Origin: Massilia sp. IC2-278
GTDB lineage: Bacteria > Pseudomonadota > Gammaproteobacteria > Burkholderiales > Burkholderiaceae_D
Direction of reading: 5' to 3'
DNA length: 64,000 bases
NCBI RefSeq assembly: GCF_020708045.1
Contig: NZ_JAJFES010000003.1
Location: forward strand, 124,001-188,000
Part shown: piece by piece, positions 1 to 10,033 of the stretch
How positions within the stretch are numbered: position 1 is the first letter of the stretch
How the letters are laid out: each line of letters begins with the position of its first letter
Translations under genes and position numbers: made by a program
The notes under the pieces: generated by a model
Told to the model about the DNA's origin: nothing
The model's input: only the letters and a program-made list of their open reading frames with translations
Databases searched by the model: none

Positions 1-3000
1 ACGGCGATCTGTCGAAGAAGATCACGGTCGACGTGAAGGGCGAGATCCTGGAGCTGAAGAACACCATCAACGTGATGGTCGACCAGCTGTCTTCGTTTGC
101 ATCCGAGGTCACGCGCGTGGCGCGCGAAGTCGGCACCGAGGGTAAACTCGGCGGCCAGGCTTATGTGCCGGGCGTGGGCGGCACTTGGAAGGACTTGACC
201 GACAACGTCAACTTCATGGCCTCGAACCTGACCGGCCAGGTGCGTAACATCGCGGCGGTGACCACCGCCGTGGCGCGTGGCGACCTCTCGAAAAAGATCA
301 CGGTCGACGTCAAGGGCGAGATCCTGGAACTGAAGGACACCATCAACGTCATGGTGGACCAGCTGTCGTCGTTTGCGTCGGAAGTGACGCGGGTGGCGCG
401 CGAGGTCGGCACCGAGGGTAAGCTGGGCGGCCAGGCCAACGTGTCGGGTGTGGCCGGTACCTGGAAGGACTTGACCGAGAACGTCAACCAACTGGCGGCG
501 AACCTGACCAACCAGATGCGCGCGATCGGCGAGGTGGCCACCGCGGTGACGCGCGGTGACTTGTCCCGTTCGATTCAAGTCGAAGCGCGCGGCGAGGTGT
601 CCTACCTGAAGGACAACATCAACGAGATGATCCGCAACCTGAAGGAAACCACGCAGAAGAATGCGCAGCAGGACTGGCTGAAGACCAACCTGGCGCGCTT
701 CACGCGCCTGCTGCAGGGCCAGCGCGACCTCGAGGCGGTGACCAAGCTGATCTTGTCCGAGCTGGCGCCGCTGGTCTCGGCCCACCACGGCGTGTTCTAC
801 ATGATGGATTCGCAGGACGACGACGCGCGCCTGCGCATGATCGCCTCCTACGGCTACCGTTCCAGCCGCAAGCTGCCGACCTCCTTCCTGCCGGGCGAAG
901 GCCTGGTCGGCCAGTGCGCGCTCGAGAAGACCCGCATCTGGCTGCTCGACGTCCCGCGCGACTACATCGTGGTGTCCTCGGGCCTGGGCTCGGCGCCGCC
1001 GAACAACATCGTGGTGCTGCCCATCCTGTTCGAGCAGCAGGTGAAAGCCGTCATCGAGATCGCCTCGCTCGACCGCTTCACCGAAACCCACCTCTCCTTC
1101 CTCGACCAGCTGATGGAGTCGATCGGCGTGGTCTTGAACACGATCGAGGCGAACAGCCGGACCGAGTCGCTGCTGACCCAGTCGCAGTCCCTCGCCCAGG
1201 AACTCCAGCAGACCAACCAGGAGCTGGCGGAGAAAGCGCGCCTGCTCTCGGAGCAGAACATCGAGGTGGAACGCAAGAACCGCGAGGTGGAACAGGCCAA
1301 GCTGGCGCTGGAAGAAAAGGCGACCCAGCTGGCCCTGTCCTCGAAATACAAGTCCGAGTTCCTGGCGAATATGTCGCACGAACTGAGGACGCCCCTGAAT
1401 TCGCTCCTGATCCTGGCGCAGCAGCTGTCCGACAACCCGGAGGGCAATTTGTCCGGCAAGCAGGTGGAATTCGCGAAGACCATCCACGGCTCGGGCTCCG
1501 ACCTGCTGACCCTGATTAACGACATCCTCGACCTCTCGAAGATCGAGTCCGGCACCGTCACGCTGGACGTGTCGGAATACCGCTTCTCGAACCTGCGCAA
1601 TTACGTCGACCGCACCTTCCGCCACATGGCCGAAGCCAAGCACCTCGGCTTCCAGGTCGGCCTGGCGGACAATTTGCCGACCGCCGTGATGACCGACACC
1701 ACGCGCCTGCAGCAGGTGCTCAAGAACCTGCTCTCGAACGCCTTCAAGTTCACCAGCCATGGCCAGGTGTCGCTCGACATCAGCCTGGTCACCAGCGGCT
1801 GGACCGCCGACCACCCGCACCTGCTGCATGCGGATGCGGTGCTGGCCTTCTCGGTCAGCGACACCGGCGTCGGTATCCCGCAGGACAAGCTGCAGCTGAT
1901 CTTCGAAGCCTTCCAGCAGGCCGACGGCTCGACCGCCCGCAAATACGGCGGCACGGGCCTGGGCCTGTCGATCTCGCGCGAACTGGCGCGCCTGCTGGGC
2001 GGCGAGATCCGCGTCGAGTCGACCGTCAACGCCGGCTCCACCTTCACCCTCTACCTGCCGTACAACCGCGCCGGCTTCATCAACTACGAAGCCACCACGC
2101 GCCAGCCGCAGCAGGCACGCCTGGCGCCGCCGGCCCTGCCGGCCGCACGCAGCGCACCGCTGGCCTACGGCACCCCGGAAACCGAGGGCGGCACCATCGC
2201 TACCATCGAAGTACCGGCGCCGGGCGGCGGCCTGGTCGAATACGCCTCGATGCTCGACGACCGCGCCCTGATCGCCCCGGGCGACCCGTCGGTGCTGATC
2301 GTCGAGGACGACGACCGCTTCGCCAAGGTGGTGCTGGAATACGCACGCGAGAAAAACTTCAAGGCGATCGTCACCCACCGCGGCGACTCGGCCCTGTCGC
2401 TCGCGCGCGACTACCTGCCGTCGGCGATCCTGCTCGACATCGACCTGCCCGACATCGACGGCTTCACGGTGCTGGACCGCCTGAAGCGCGACCCGAGCAC
2501 GCGCCACATCCCGGTGCACGTGATGTCGTCCCTGCGCGAACGCGAGCGCGCGCTGCGCCAGGGCGCCATCTCTTACCTGAACAAGCCGGTCGAGCGCGAG
2601 GCGCTGCAGGAAGAATTCACGCGCATCCAGAAGTTCCTGATGGGCGGCAAGCGCTCGCTGCTGGTGGTGGAAGACGACATGGCCCAGCGCGAAGCGATCG
2701 TGTCGCTGATCGGCGACGCCGACCTGCGCATCGTCACCGCCGTCGACGGCAAGTCGGCCCTCGAAGCCCTGGGCGCTTCGCACTTCGACTGTATGGTGCT
2801 GGACCTGACCCTGCCCGACATCTCCGGCTTCGACCTGCTCGACCAGATCGGCAAGCAGCCCGAATTGCGCGACCTGCCGATCGTGATCTACACGGCCCAG
2901 GAGCTGAACCGCAAGGAAGTCACCAAGCTCAAGAAGTATGCGAAGACCATCGTCATCAAGGATGCGCGCTCGCCGGAACGCCTGCTCGACGAAACTGCGC

Positions 3001-3452
3001 TGTTCCTGCACCGCTCGCACGCTTCGCTGCCCGAGCTGCAGCGCAAGATGCTGGAAGATATCCACGCCCAGGACGGCGGCCTGGCCGGACGCAAGGTCCT
3101 GATCGTCGACGACGATTTGCGCAACATCTTCGCCCTGTCGTCGCTGCTGGAGCGCCAGCAGATGCAGGTGTCGTTCGCCGAGAACGGCCGCGACGGCATC
3201 GAGGTGCTGGAAAAGGACCCGAGCATCGAGATCGTCCTGATGGACATCATGATGCCGGAGATGGACGGCTACGACACGATGCGCGCGATCCGGCGTATCC
3301 CGAAATTCAAGTCGCTGCCGATCATCACCCTGACCGCGAAAGCGATGAAGGGCGATCGCGACAAGTGCATCGCCGCCGGCGCCTCGGACTACATCACCAA
3401 GCCGGTCGACGTGGCCCAGCTGCTGTCGCTGATGCGGGTGTGGCTGCATTGA
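1..3452 (+). CDS. Poly-HAMP hybrid sensor histidine kinase with three receiver domains (5' end outside window)
   Basis: Signal-transducing kinase, probably cytoplasmic in the part seen. The reading frame is open from base 3, so the gene begins upstream of the window. Seen: HAMP-type units with an exact 276-bp (92-residue) period starting near nt 3, 279 and 555; a GAF-like domain (about nt 690-1120); a coiled coil (nt 1150-1340); the HisKA H-box MSHELRTP (nt 1370-1393); ATPase motifs DTGVGIP (about nt 1861) and GGTGLGL (about nt 1949); then three receiver domains (about nt 2290-2640, 2656-3010, 3090-3440) with aspartates in [16 protein letters not shown] and LMDIMMPE. The middle receiver has a degenerate end (IKD where KP is usual). 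Repeated HAMP units followed by a kinase core are known from group III (Nik1-like) kinases. The stop overlaps the start of the next gene, so the two are probably co-translated. The stimulus is unknown. Confidence 0.93.
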   Translation, partial: GDLSKKITVDVKGEILELKNTINVMVDQLSSFASEVTRVAREVGTEGKLGGQAYVPGVGGTWKDLTDNVNFMASNLTGQVRNIAAVTTAVARGDLSKKITVDVKGEILELKDTINVMVDQLSSFASEVTRVAREVGTEGKLGGQANVSGVAGTWKDLTENVNQLAANLTNQMRAIGEVATAVTRGDLSRSIQVEARGEVSYLKDNINEMIRNLKETTQKNAQQDWLKTNLARFTRLLQGQRDLEAVTKLILSELAPLVSAHHGVFYMMDSQDDDARLRMIASYGYRSSRKLPTSFLPGEGLVGQCALEKTRIWLLDVPRDYIVVSSGLGSAPPNNIVVLPILFEQQVKAVIEIASLDRFTETHLSFLDQLMESIGVVLNTIEANSRTESLLTQSQSLAQELQQTNQELAEKARLLSEQNIEVERKNREVEQAKLALEEKATQLALSSKYKSEFLANMSHELRTPLNSLLILAQQLSDNPEGNLSGKQVEFAKTIHGSGSDLLTLINDILDLSKIESGTVTLDVSEYRFSNLRNYVDRTFRHMAEAKHLGFQVGLADNLPTAVMTDTTRLQQVLKNLLSNAFKFTSHGQVSLDISLVTSGWTADHPHLLHADAVLAFSVSDTGVGIPQDKLQLIFEAFQQADGSTARKYGGTGLGLSISRELARLLGGEIRVESTVNAGSTFTLYLPYNRAGFINYEATTRQPQQARLAPPALPAARSAPLAYGTPETEGGTIATIEVPAPGGGLVEYASMLDDRALIAPGDPSVLIVEDDDRFAKVVLEYAREKNFKAIVTHRGDSALSLARDYLPSAILLDIDLPDIDGFTVLDRLKRDPSTRHIPVHVMSSLRERERALRQGAISYLNKPVEREALQEEFTRIQKFLMGGKRSLLVVEDDMAQREAIVSLIGDADLRIVTAVDGKSALEALGASHFDCMVLDLTLPDISGFDLLDQIGKQPELRDLPIVIYTAQELNRKEVTKLKKYAKTIVIKDARSPERLLDETALFLHRSHASLPELQRKMLEDIHAQDGGLAGRKVLIVDDDLRNIFALSSLLERQQMQVSFAENGRDGIEVLEKDPSIEIVLMDIMMPEMDGYDTMRAIRRIPKFKSLPIITLTAKAMKGDRDKCIAAGASDYITKPVDVAQLLSLMRVWLH

Positions 3453-4312
3453 GCACACCGGTATCTTCCGCTGCCTGCGGCGCCGGGTCGACGATCGACC
3501 CGGCGCTCGAGGCGCTGGAAATCGCGCTGCTGCTGGAGGCGCTGCACGCGCGCCACGGCGACGATTTCCGTGACCATGACCGCGCGCTGGTGCGGCGCAG
3601 GCTGCTCGGCGTCATGGCCGAGCGCGGCCTGGTTACGGTATCGGGCCTGCAGGAGCGCGTGCTGCACGAACCCGGCGCCGCGGCCGCCGTGCTGCGCGCG
3701 CTGGCGGTGCAGCACAGCGCCCTGTTCGACGACCCGCCGCGTGCCAGGGAGGCGCGTGAGGTGCTGGGAAAGTCGTTGTGCTCGGCCCCGGTGCCGAAGG
3801 TATGGCTGGCCGAGTGCGCCGGCGCGGGCCAGGCCTGGACGCTGGCGATCCTGTTGTGCGAGGAAGGGGTGCTGGCGCGCACCGAGATCTTTGCCACGGT
3901 CGCCAACGAGGAGCTGCTCGCCGAGATGCGCGCGGCCTCGCTTGACGCCGCCACCCTGCCCGCGCTGCAGCAACAGTACCGGCATGGCGGCGGCGCCGGA
4001 CAGGTGGCCGATTATTTCGAGGTGCGCGACGGCCGCGCGGTCCTGCTGCCGCACCTGCGCGCGCGTATTACCTGGGCCAGCTACAGCCTGGCGACCGACG
4101 CCTCGTGCAACGAGTTCCAGGCCATCGTCTGCTGCCGCGACCCGCGCGACTTCGGCCCCGCCCTGCGCCAGCGCGTGCTGCGCCTGTTTCACGATAGCCT
4201 GGCGCGTTTCGGGGTATTGGGAATCGGTGGCGAACTAAGGGCCGGCGACGCGATCACGGCGGCCTACCAGCCTGTCAGGGGCTATCCGGCCTGGTACAAG
4301 CGGGTGGCGTGA
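3449..4312 (+). CDS. CheR-like methyltransferase-fold protein, probably catalytically dead
   Basis: About 287 aa. TTG start chosen at 3449, overlapping the kinase stop in the string ATTGA; an upstream extension would read through kinase coding sequence. The protein aligns along its length with CheR proteins that commonly follow hybrid kinases (LEIALLLEALHARHGDDFR at the N-terminus, FHDSLARFGVLGIG at the C-terminus). The SAM-binding residues are eroded: where CheR has GCxTGEE it reads ECAGAGQA, where CheR has the ATDxxxE segment it reads ATVANE, and the CRNVLIYF motif reads CCRDPRDF. I infer a CheR-derived partner or scaffold for the kinase, not an active methyltransferase. No CheB or chemoreceptor gene follows. 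Confidence 0.8.
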   Translation: MSTPVSSAACGAGSTIDPALEALEIALLLEALHARHGDDFRDHDRALVRRRLLGVMAERGLVTVSGLQERVLHEPGAAAAVLRALAVQHSALFDDPPRAREAREVLGKSLCSAPVPKVWLAECAGAGQAWTLAILLCEEGVLARTEIFATVANEELLAEMRAASLDAATLPALQQQYRHGGGAGQVADYFEVRDGRAVLLPHLRARITWASYSLATDASCNEFQAIVCCRDPRDFGPALRQRVLRLFHDSLARFGVLGIGGELRAGDAITAAYQPVRGYPAWYKRVA

Positions 4313-4373
4313 TGGCGGGTGGTGTCATGCGGGAAGGACAGGCCGCACCGGCTGGCGCGGCCCGGAAAACTGC

Positions 4374-4721
4374 TTAGCCGACCAGGCGGATCGTCATCGG
4401 ATAGCGATAGGTCTCGCCGTTGCTGGCTTTCACCGCGGCCAGGATGCAGAGGATCAGGTTAGCCAGGATCACGATCCACAGCAGGAAGATGCCGATCAGG
4501 ACGAACGAGAGGATGAAGCAGACGACATAGGCGATCACCAGCGTGATCTGGAAGTTCAGGGCCTCGCGCGCATTCGCCGTCGTGAACTCGTCGCCGCTGC
4601 CCTTCTTGATCAGGTACACGACCAGCGGCGCCAGCCAGCTGAAGAAGATCGCGCCGATGTGCACCAGGATGGCGAGCGTCTTGTCGCCGGTTTGCGTCGT
4701 CGCGACGGGGGTGTGTTCCAT
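4374..4721 (-). CDS. DUF4870 (Tic20-like) small membrane protein
   Basis: 115 aa, start ATG at 4721. Typical DUF4870 layout: short polar N-terminus, hydrophobic segment (about residues 15-38, LVHIGAIFFSWLAPLVVYLI), the family signature TTANAREALNFQ, then two more hydrophobic stretches (about residues 58-95) and a short tail YRYPMTIRLVG. It should be an inner-membrane protein of three to four helices. Function is not established for the family. It is a single gene, convergent with the CheR-like gene and followed by an unrelated transferase gene. Confidence 0.85.
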   Translation of the reverse strand: MEHTPVATTQTGDKTLAILVHIGAIFFSWLAPLVVYLIKKGSGDEFTTANAREALNFQITLVIAYVVCFILSFVLIGIFLLWIVILANLILCILAAVKASNGETYRYPMTIRLVG

Positions 4722-4861
4722 TCTGCTTCTCCTCGATAGGTAGTGGTGTGGTTCACCAGGCCAGGCCGGATGATCCGGGCCATTATACGTACGATTGCAA
4801 AACGGAAACTATCGAATTATCACCGCCGGCTGACTATCTCGCCGGCTGCGCATGCCACCCC

Positions 4862-5488
4862 TTACTTCGACGCCTGCGCACTCGGCCGCGCCGCGATGCG
4901 GTCGCGCCAGGCCTGCAGCTGGGTCATGCCTTCCTCGCCCGGCCGGAATCTCAATAGCCCGCGCCCGAACTCGAGGGCGCAGAAGGCCGTGATGTCGGCA
5001 ACCGTGAAGCGGTCTCCCGCCACGTACTCCTGGCGCGCCAGCAATTGGTCAAGCCAGCGCGCGGTGATGCGCATCTTGTCGCCCTGGGCCACGCCGTAGT
5101 CCGCGAACTGGGGCTGTTCCAGCACCGCCAGGGCCGGGTGGGTATGGCGCGCGGCGCTGGCCGTTTCCAGCAGCAGGTGCAGTTCCATGCGGCGGTCCGC
5201 CATCTCGATGAAGGCGCGCTCCTCGAAGTCCGCGCCCATCAGGTTCGGCTCCGGATGCAGGCCTTCGAGGTAGGTGCAGATCGCGCGCGCTTCGCTCAGC
5301 ACGCGGCCGTCGTCGAATTCCAGCGCCGGCACCCGGCCCAGGGGATTCTTGCCCAGGTAGGCCTCGCTGCGGTGCTCGCCCTTCATCAGGTCGACCATCA
5401 CGGTGTCAATGCCGGTGATGCCCTTCTCGGCGATGAACATGCTCACGCGGCGCGGATTCGGCGCATGGCTGCTGATATACAGTTTCAT
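4862..5488 (-). CDS. Glutathione S-transferase family protein
   Basis: 208 aa, normal length for a cytosolic GST. The thioredoxin-like N-terminal domain shows MKLYISSHAPNPRRVSMFIA with the family's Ser/Asn region and the cis-proline segment GRVPALEFDDGRVLSEARAI that binds the glutathione gamma-glutamyl group. The all-alpha C-terminal domain carries the N-capping motif region GDRFTVADITAF. No CxxC is present, so a disulfide-reductase role is unlikely. Substrate cannot be told from sequence. A purine-rich stretch (AAGGAGAC) precedes the ATG at 5488. It stands alone, divergent from the aminopeptidase gene. Confidence 0.88.
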   Translation of the reverse strand: MKLYISSHAPNPRRVSMFIAEKGITGIDTVMVDLMKGEHRSEAYLGKNPLGRVPALEFDDGRVLSEARAICTYLEGLHPEPNLMGADFEERAFIEMADRRMELHLLLETASAARHTHPALAVLEQPQFADYGVAQGDKMRITARWLDQLLARQEYVAGDRFTVADITAFCALEFGRGLLRFRPGEEGMTQLQAWRDRIAARPSAQASK

Positions 5489-5644
5489 GGGTCTCCTTGT
5501 TTGATTGTTGACTGCCTGGCCAGATCATAGCGCAAGCCTGTGCCTACGGCGCAGCGAAGTTGATGGATTGACACCTTCCTGCTTTCGGGCCAAGATGCCC
5601 GCGCACGGCCGCCTTCCGCCGCCGGCTCCACGACGAAAGACCTC

Positions 5645-8320
5645 ATGTACCGCAGCCTGATTTCCCTCGCCGTCGCCCTGGCCCTTGCCGGCGGCGCGGC
5701 CGCCTCCGCCCCCGCCCCCGCCTTTGCCGCACCTGCACCAGCACCCGCATCCGCCAGCGCCGCCAACACGACCACCCAGCTTCCGCGCGGCGTGCGTCCG
5801 CTGCACTACGACATCGCGCTCGTGCCGGACGCCCAGGCGTCGCGCTTCACGGCCCGGGTGGCGATCGACCTCGAGGTCGCGGCGGCGACGTCCAGCATCA
5901 CCCTGAACGCGGCCGACCTGGCCTTCGCCGGCGCTACGTTGACTGCGAAAAACGGCGCTCCACAGCCCGCCCGCATCGCCGTCGACGAAGAAGCCCAGAC
6001 CGCGACCTTCCGCTTCGCCAAGCCGCTGGCGAAAGGCCGCTACCGCCTGGCCATCGACTACAGCGGCGTGGTCGGCACTCAGGCTGCCGGCCTGTTTTCC
6101 CTGGACTACGACGGCGAGGCCGGCAAGCGGCGCGCCCTGTTCACCCAGTTCGAGAACTCGGACGCGCGGCGCATGGTGCCGTCCTGGGACGAGCCGGCCT
6201 ACAAGGCCAGCTTCGCACTGGAAGCGACGGTGCCGGCCGGCGAGATGGCGGTCAGTAACATGCCGGTGACGTCCACCACCACCTTGCCCGACGGCCGCGT
6301 GCGCGTGCGTTTCGCCGACTCGCCGAAGATGTCGACCTACCTGCTGTTCTTCGCCCTGGGCGACTTCGAGCGCGCCACCGCCAGCGTGGACGGCACCGAG
6401 CTGGGCGTGGTCACGCGCCGCGGCGCGCTGCCGCAGGCCGCCTTTGCGCTGGACGCCTCGAAGGCGATCCTGCGCGAGTACAACGATTACTTCGGCATGC
6501 GCTATCCGCTGCCGAAACTCGACAACGTGGCCGGCCCGGGCCGCAGCCAGTTCTTTTCCGCGATGGAAAACTGGGGCGCCGTGCTCACCTTCGAATACGC
6601 GCTGCTGCTCGACCCGAAGATCTCGACCCAGTCCGACAAGCAGGAAATCTTCATCACCGCCGCCCACGAAATGGCGCACCAGTGGTTCGGCGACCTGGTC
6701 ACCATGGCCTGGTGGGACGACCTCTGGCTGAACGAGGGCTTCGCCTCGTGGATGGAAAGCCGCACCACGGCGCGCCTGCACCCGGAATGGAACACGGCCC
6801 TGAACGCAGTGGGCGTGCGCGACGGCGCGATGGTGCGCGATTCGGTCGCCACCACGCACCCGGTGGTGCAGCACGTCGAAACCGTGGAGCAGGCCAGCCA
6901 GGCCTTTGACGAGATCACCTATTCGAAGGGCGAAGCCGTGATCCGCATGCTGGAAGCCTATGTCGGCGAGGATGCCTGGCGCCGCGGCGTACGCAGCTAC
7001 ATGCGCGAGCACGCCTACGGCAACACGGTCTCGAACGACTTGTGGCGGCAAATCGAGCGCGCCGCCGCCAAGCCGGTGACGGCCATCGCCCACGACTTCA
7101 CGCTGCAGCCGGGCGTGCCGCTGATCCGCGTGGCCGACCCGGTGTGCAAGGACGGGCGCAGCACCGTGGCGCTGGTCCAGGGCGAGTTCTCACGCGACCA
7201 GCCGGCGCGCAAGCCGCTGTCCTGGCGCGTGCCGGTGATCGCGCAGATCGCGGGCGGCGCCGCGAAAGGGCGCACCCTGGTCGCCGGCGGCAAGGGCAGC
7301 GTCAGCCTGCCCGGCTGCGGCGCCGTGGTCGTGAACGCGGGCCAGAGCGGCTACTACCGCACCCTGTACGCGCCGAAGTCCTTCGCGCAGCTGGCCGGCG
7401 CCTTTGCCGGCCTGGCGCCGATCGACCAGCTCGGCCTGCTGGCCGACAGCTGGGCGCTCGGCATGGCCGGGCTGCAGCCGGCATCGAGCTTCCTCGACCT
7501 GGCCCAGGCCACGCCGCCCGGCGCCGACCCGCAGGTCTGGGGCCGCATCGCCGCGACCTTTGCCGCGATCCACGCCCAGTATGCGGGAGACCCCGCCGGC
7601 CAGAAGCGCTTCGACGCCTATGCCCTGGCGCGCCTGGCGCCGGTGATGGCGGACATCGGCTGGAACGCGGTTGCAAACGAGGCCACGCCGCGCACCAACC
7701 TGCGCGCCCAACTGATCGAGGTGCTCGGCCACCTGGGCGACCCGGCCACCCTGCGCGAGGCGCGCCGCCGCTACGCCGCCATGGCGAGCGACCCGCAGGC
7801 CGTGCCTGCCGCGCTCAGGAAAAGCATCCTGGCGGTCGTGGCCGCGCATGCCGACGCCCCGACCTGGGACGGGTTGCGCGCCGCCGCCCGCGCCGAAGCC
7901 TCGCCGCTGGTGCGCGACACCATGTACGGCTTGCTGGCCACCGCCAACGATCCGGCCCTGGCGGCACGCGCGCTGGCGCTGGCCATCACCGGCGAGCCGG
8001 GCGAGACGATTGGGGCGGAGATGATCTCGACCGTGGCCGAGACCCACCCGGACCTGGCCTTCGACTTCGCGCTGGCCAACATGGCCGCCGTGAACGAGCG
8101 CATCGACGCCAGCTCGCGCAGCCGCTTCTTCCCGGCGCTGGCGCGGGGCTCGTCGGATCCGGAGATGGTGGGCAAGGTGCGCAGGTATGCCGAGGCGAAC
8201 CTGGCGCCGGAAGCCCGGCGCGACGCGGAGACGGCGGTTGCGGCCATCCAGGACAGGTTGAAGGTGCGCGGGGAGCGGGTGCCGGAGATCGATGGGTGGT
8301 TGAAGCGCAAGGGGATGTAA
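5645..8320 (+). CDS. Secreted M1-family zinc metallopeptidase (aminopeptidase N-like)
   Basis: 891 aa with a clear N-terminal signal peptide (hydrophobic core ISLAVALALAGGAAASA followed by an Ala/Pro-rich stretch), so it is exported to the periplasm or beyond. Family motifs: exopeptidase motif SAMENWGAV near residue 307 (GAMEN equivalent) and the zinc site HEMAHQWFGDLVT with the distal glutamate in WLNEGFAS (about residues 341-365). A C-terminal ERAP1-like helical domain follows. It should remove N-terminal residues from peptides during peptide scavenging. It stands alone; the IS insertion lies about 120 bp downstream and does not touch it. Confidence 0.95.
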   Translation: MYRSLISLAVALALAGGAAASAPAPAFAAPAPAPASASAANTTTQLPRGVRPLHYDIALVPDAQASRFTARVAIDLEVAAATSSITLNAADLAFAGATLTAKNGAPQPARIAVDEEAQTATFRFAKPLAKGRYRLAIDYSGVVGTQAAGLFSLDYDGEAGKRRALFTQFENSDARRMVPSWDEPAYKASFALEATVPAGEMAVSNMPVTSTTTLPDGRVRVRFADSPKMSTYLLFFALGDFERATASVDGTELGVVTRRGALPQAAFALDASKAILREYNDYFGMRYPLPKLDNVAGPGRSQFFSAMENWGAVLTFEYALLLDPKISTQSDKQEIFITAAHEMAHQWFGDLVTMAWWDDLWLNEGFASWMESRTTARLHPEWNTALNAVGVRDGAMVRDSVATTHPVVQHVETVEQASQAFDEITYSKGEAVIRMLEAYVGEDAWRRGVRSYMREHAYGNTVSNDLWRQIERAAAKPVTAIAHDFTLQPGVPLIRVADPVCKDGRSTVALVQGEFSRDQPARKPLSWRVPVIAQIAGGAAKGRTLVAGGKGSVSLPGCGAVVVNAGQSGYYRTLYAPKSFAQLAGAFAGLAPIDQLGLLADSWALGMAGLQPASSFLDLAQATPPGADPQVWGRIAATFAAIHAQYAGDPAGQKRFDAYALARLAPVMADIGWNAVANEATPRTNLRAQLIEVLGHLGDPATLREARRRYAAMASDPQAVPAALRKSILAVVAAHADAPTWDGLRAAARAEASPLVRDTMYGLLATANDPALAARALALAITGEPGETIGAEMISTVAETHPDLAFDFALANMAAVNERIDASSRSRFFPALARGSSDPEMVGKVRRYAEANLAPEARRDAETAVAAIQDRLKVRGERVPEIDGWLKRKGM

Positions 8321-8413
8321 GGTTGGCGTTCGGGGGCAGTGGCCGCGGGGTTGTTCGCGGCGTCGCTTGTGACGTTCGTGGCGCTGTTGCGTGAGGCATG
8401 ATTGGTACGCATG

Positions 8414-8440
8414 ATCCGCGTGGGCACAGAGTGCCCACCG
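8414..8440. repeat. REP-like palindrome, half interrupted by the IS (left part)
   Basis: Contains GTGGGCAC-agag-type loop-GTGCCCAC. Joined across the IS to bases 9895-9899 (TACGG), removing one copy of the 5-bp duplication, it reconstructs a palindrome matching, in inverted orientation, the intact copy at 9947-9978. This shows that the IS landed inside a pre-existing REP-like unit. Confidence 0.8.
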
Positions 8441-9889
8441 TGTTAGAGCAAAGTTGTAATGTCCGCTTCTAGCAAAGTTGAAATGTCCACTTTGCTAGAT
8501 GGTTCATGCTGGCGATTCCAAATAGATTGGGGTCGGGCATGGGCAAAGTCGGGGGCGTTACGATGCAGGGAAAAGAGCGCGCCGAGGTCATCTCGGCCTG
8601 TTCCAAGGGCGACATCACGGTCGCTGTCGCGGCGGAGCAGTTGAGTATCACGACGCGGCATGTGAGGCGTCTATTGGCGCGGTTCAGCGAAAATGGCGTC
8701 GGCGGATTGACATCCAGGCGCTGGGGCAAACCAAGCAATAATCGGCTCGAGCCGGATCTGGCCAAGAAAGCTCTGCAGCTAGTTCACGAGCGATACGCCG
8801 ATTTTGGCCCGACGCTGGCATGCGAGCAGTTACGGGTTCGCCATCAGCTTGATCTGTCCAAGGAGACGCTACGGCATCTGATGATCGAGGCCGGGCTGTG
8901 GATACCGAAAGCAGCCCGGAGCGCCAAGCTCCATCAACCGAGGGAGCGGCGGCCATGTGTCGGTGAGCTGGTCCAGATCGACGGCAGCCGCCACCGCTGG
9001 TTTGAAGGACGTGGCCAAGCATGCACCTTACTGGTGTTTGTTGATGACGCGACTGGAAAAATCCTGCAACTGCACTTTGCAGAAACAGAAACGACCGCCA
9101 GCTACTTCGAAGCTACCCGGCGCTATATCGAGCGCCACGGCAAACCGCAGGCGTTTTACGCTGACCGCGCAGCCGTGTTTCGTTCACCGATGGCGACAGG
9201 GCGTACACGCACCCAATTCCAGCGTGCCCTCGACGAACTCAACATCGAGCTTATCTGCGCCAATTCGCCGCAAGCGAAAGGACGTGTGGAAAGGCTCAAC
9301 CGCACTTTGCAGGATCGTCTGGTCAAGGAAATGAGACTGGAAGGCATCAGCGATATGGCGAGCGCCAACGCCTGGTGCGGCACCTTCATCAACCGCTTCA
9401 ACGACGGTTTTGCCCGCATTGCACGCAGTCCGCTGGATGTCCATGAGCCGTTACACCGAAACGACGACCTGGCACTTATCCTGGCTTTCCATGAAACCCG
9501 GAAGCTCAGCCCAAACCTCACACTGCAGTATGGCGGTCAGCTTTACCTGCTCGAAGACAAACCCAAAGCACGGGCGCTTATCGGCCAGCGTATCGATATC
9601 CATACGGACCTCCAAGGTAAAACAGAGCTGCGTGCTAAGGGCCAAGTCGTGCCCCATACCTGCCGGGAGCTACCGAAACCAGCCAAGCCCATCATGGTCG
9701 ATAGCAAGACTTTGCATCATGCCGTCGATAAGACGAGGCGCAACCGAAACGAGCGGAAAAACCTACCGCAGGACATCACCGCAAGGGGCGTAACGGCAGC
9801 GAGGAAGATGTCTGCTCAGAGCCGAGTTTGACGTCCAAAACGGACATTTCAACTTTGCTGAAAGCGGACATTTCAACTTTGCCTTTACA
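8441..9889 (+). mobile_element. Insertion sequence of the ISNCY (IS1202-like) group, intact
   Basis: 1449 bp. Imperfect terminal inverted repeats begin TGT and end ACA (left TGTTAGAGCAAAGTTG, right, read inward, TGTAAAGGCAAAGTTG). It is flanked by a 5-bp direct repeat CACCG (8436-8440 and 9890-9894). Each end holds two direct copies of an 18-bp motif GCAAAGTTGAAATGTCCG (left at about 8448 and 8472, right, inverted, at 9841-9858 and 9865-9882), which look like transposase binding sites. One transposase gene fills the element. Clean ends, target duplication and full-length transposase suggest a fairly recent insertion. Confidence 0.9.
8506..9831 (+). CDS. ISNCY-family DDE transposase
   Basis: Up to 441 aa. 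The N-terminal part is a helix-turn-helix (AVAAEQLSITTRHVRRLLARF, about residues 40-60) and a second DNA-binding segment. The integrase-like core shows the DDE triad context: D in LVQIDGSRHRW, D in AFYADRAAVF and E in GRVERLNRTLQ. The C-terminal region is basic. ATG at 8506 gives the longest form; starts at 8539 or 8563 are also possible and would keep the HTH. Codon use is less GC-biased than the neighbours. It catalyses movement of the surrounding element. Confidence 0.9.
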   Translation: MLAIPNRLGSGMGKVGGVTMQGKERAEVISACSKGDITVAVAAEQLSITTRHVRRLLARFSENGVGGLTSRRWGKPSNNRLEPDLAKKALQLVHERYADFGPTLACEQLRVRHQLDLSKETLRHLMIEAGLWIPKAARSAKLHQPRERRPCVGELVQIDGSRHRWFEGRGQACTLLVFVDDATGKILQLHFAETETTASYFEATRRYIERHGKPQAFYADRAAVFRSPMATGRTRTQFQRALDELNIELICANSPQAKGRVERLNRTLQDRLVKEMRLEGISDMASANAWCGTFINRFNDGFARIARSPLDVHEPLHRNDDLALILAFHETRKLSPNLTLQYGGQLYLLEDKPKARALIGQRIDIHTDLQGKTELRAKGQVVPHTCRELPKPAKPIMVDSKTLHHAVDKTRRNRNERKNLPQDITARGVTAARKMSAQSRV

Positions 9890-9946
9890 CACCGTACGGT
9901 CACCACTATCAGCGAGTTCACGCGAAACCCAGGTACGCGGCGTATC

Positions 9947-9978
9947 CCGTACGGTGGGCACTCCGTGCCCACGCGGAT
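9947..9978. repeat. REP-like palindrome (intact copy)
   Basis: GGTGGGCAC-tcc-GTGCCCACGC palindrome with conserved flanks (CCGTACGG on one side, CGCGGAT on the other). It is inverted relative to the IS-interrupted copy; before the insertion the two lay about 60 bp apart, giving the same inverted-pair layout seen near 18.0 kb and 55.9 kb. Confidence 0.8.
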
Positions 9979-10033
9979 TCAACACACCGATAACGTCACA
10001 GGCAACAGCCCCATTACCGCCCGCATACCGCTT

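Noticed and set aside
3-640. Direct repeats that could suggest a CRISPR or tandem array
   Set aside because: Period is 276 bp, a multiple of three, and within a protein frame; they are HAMP domain repeats.
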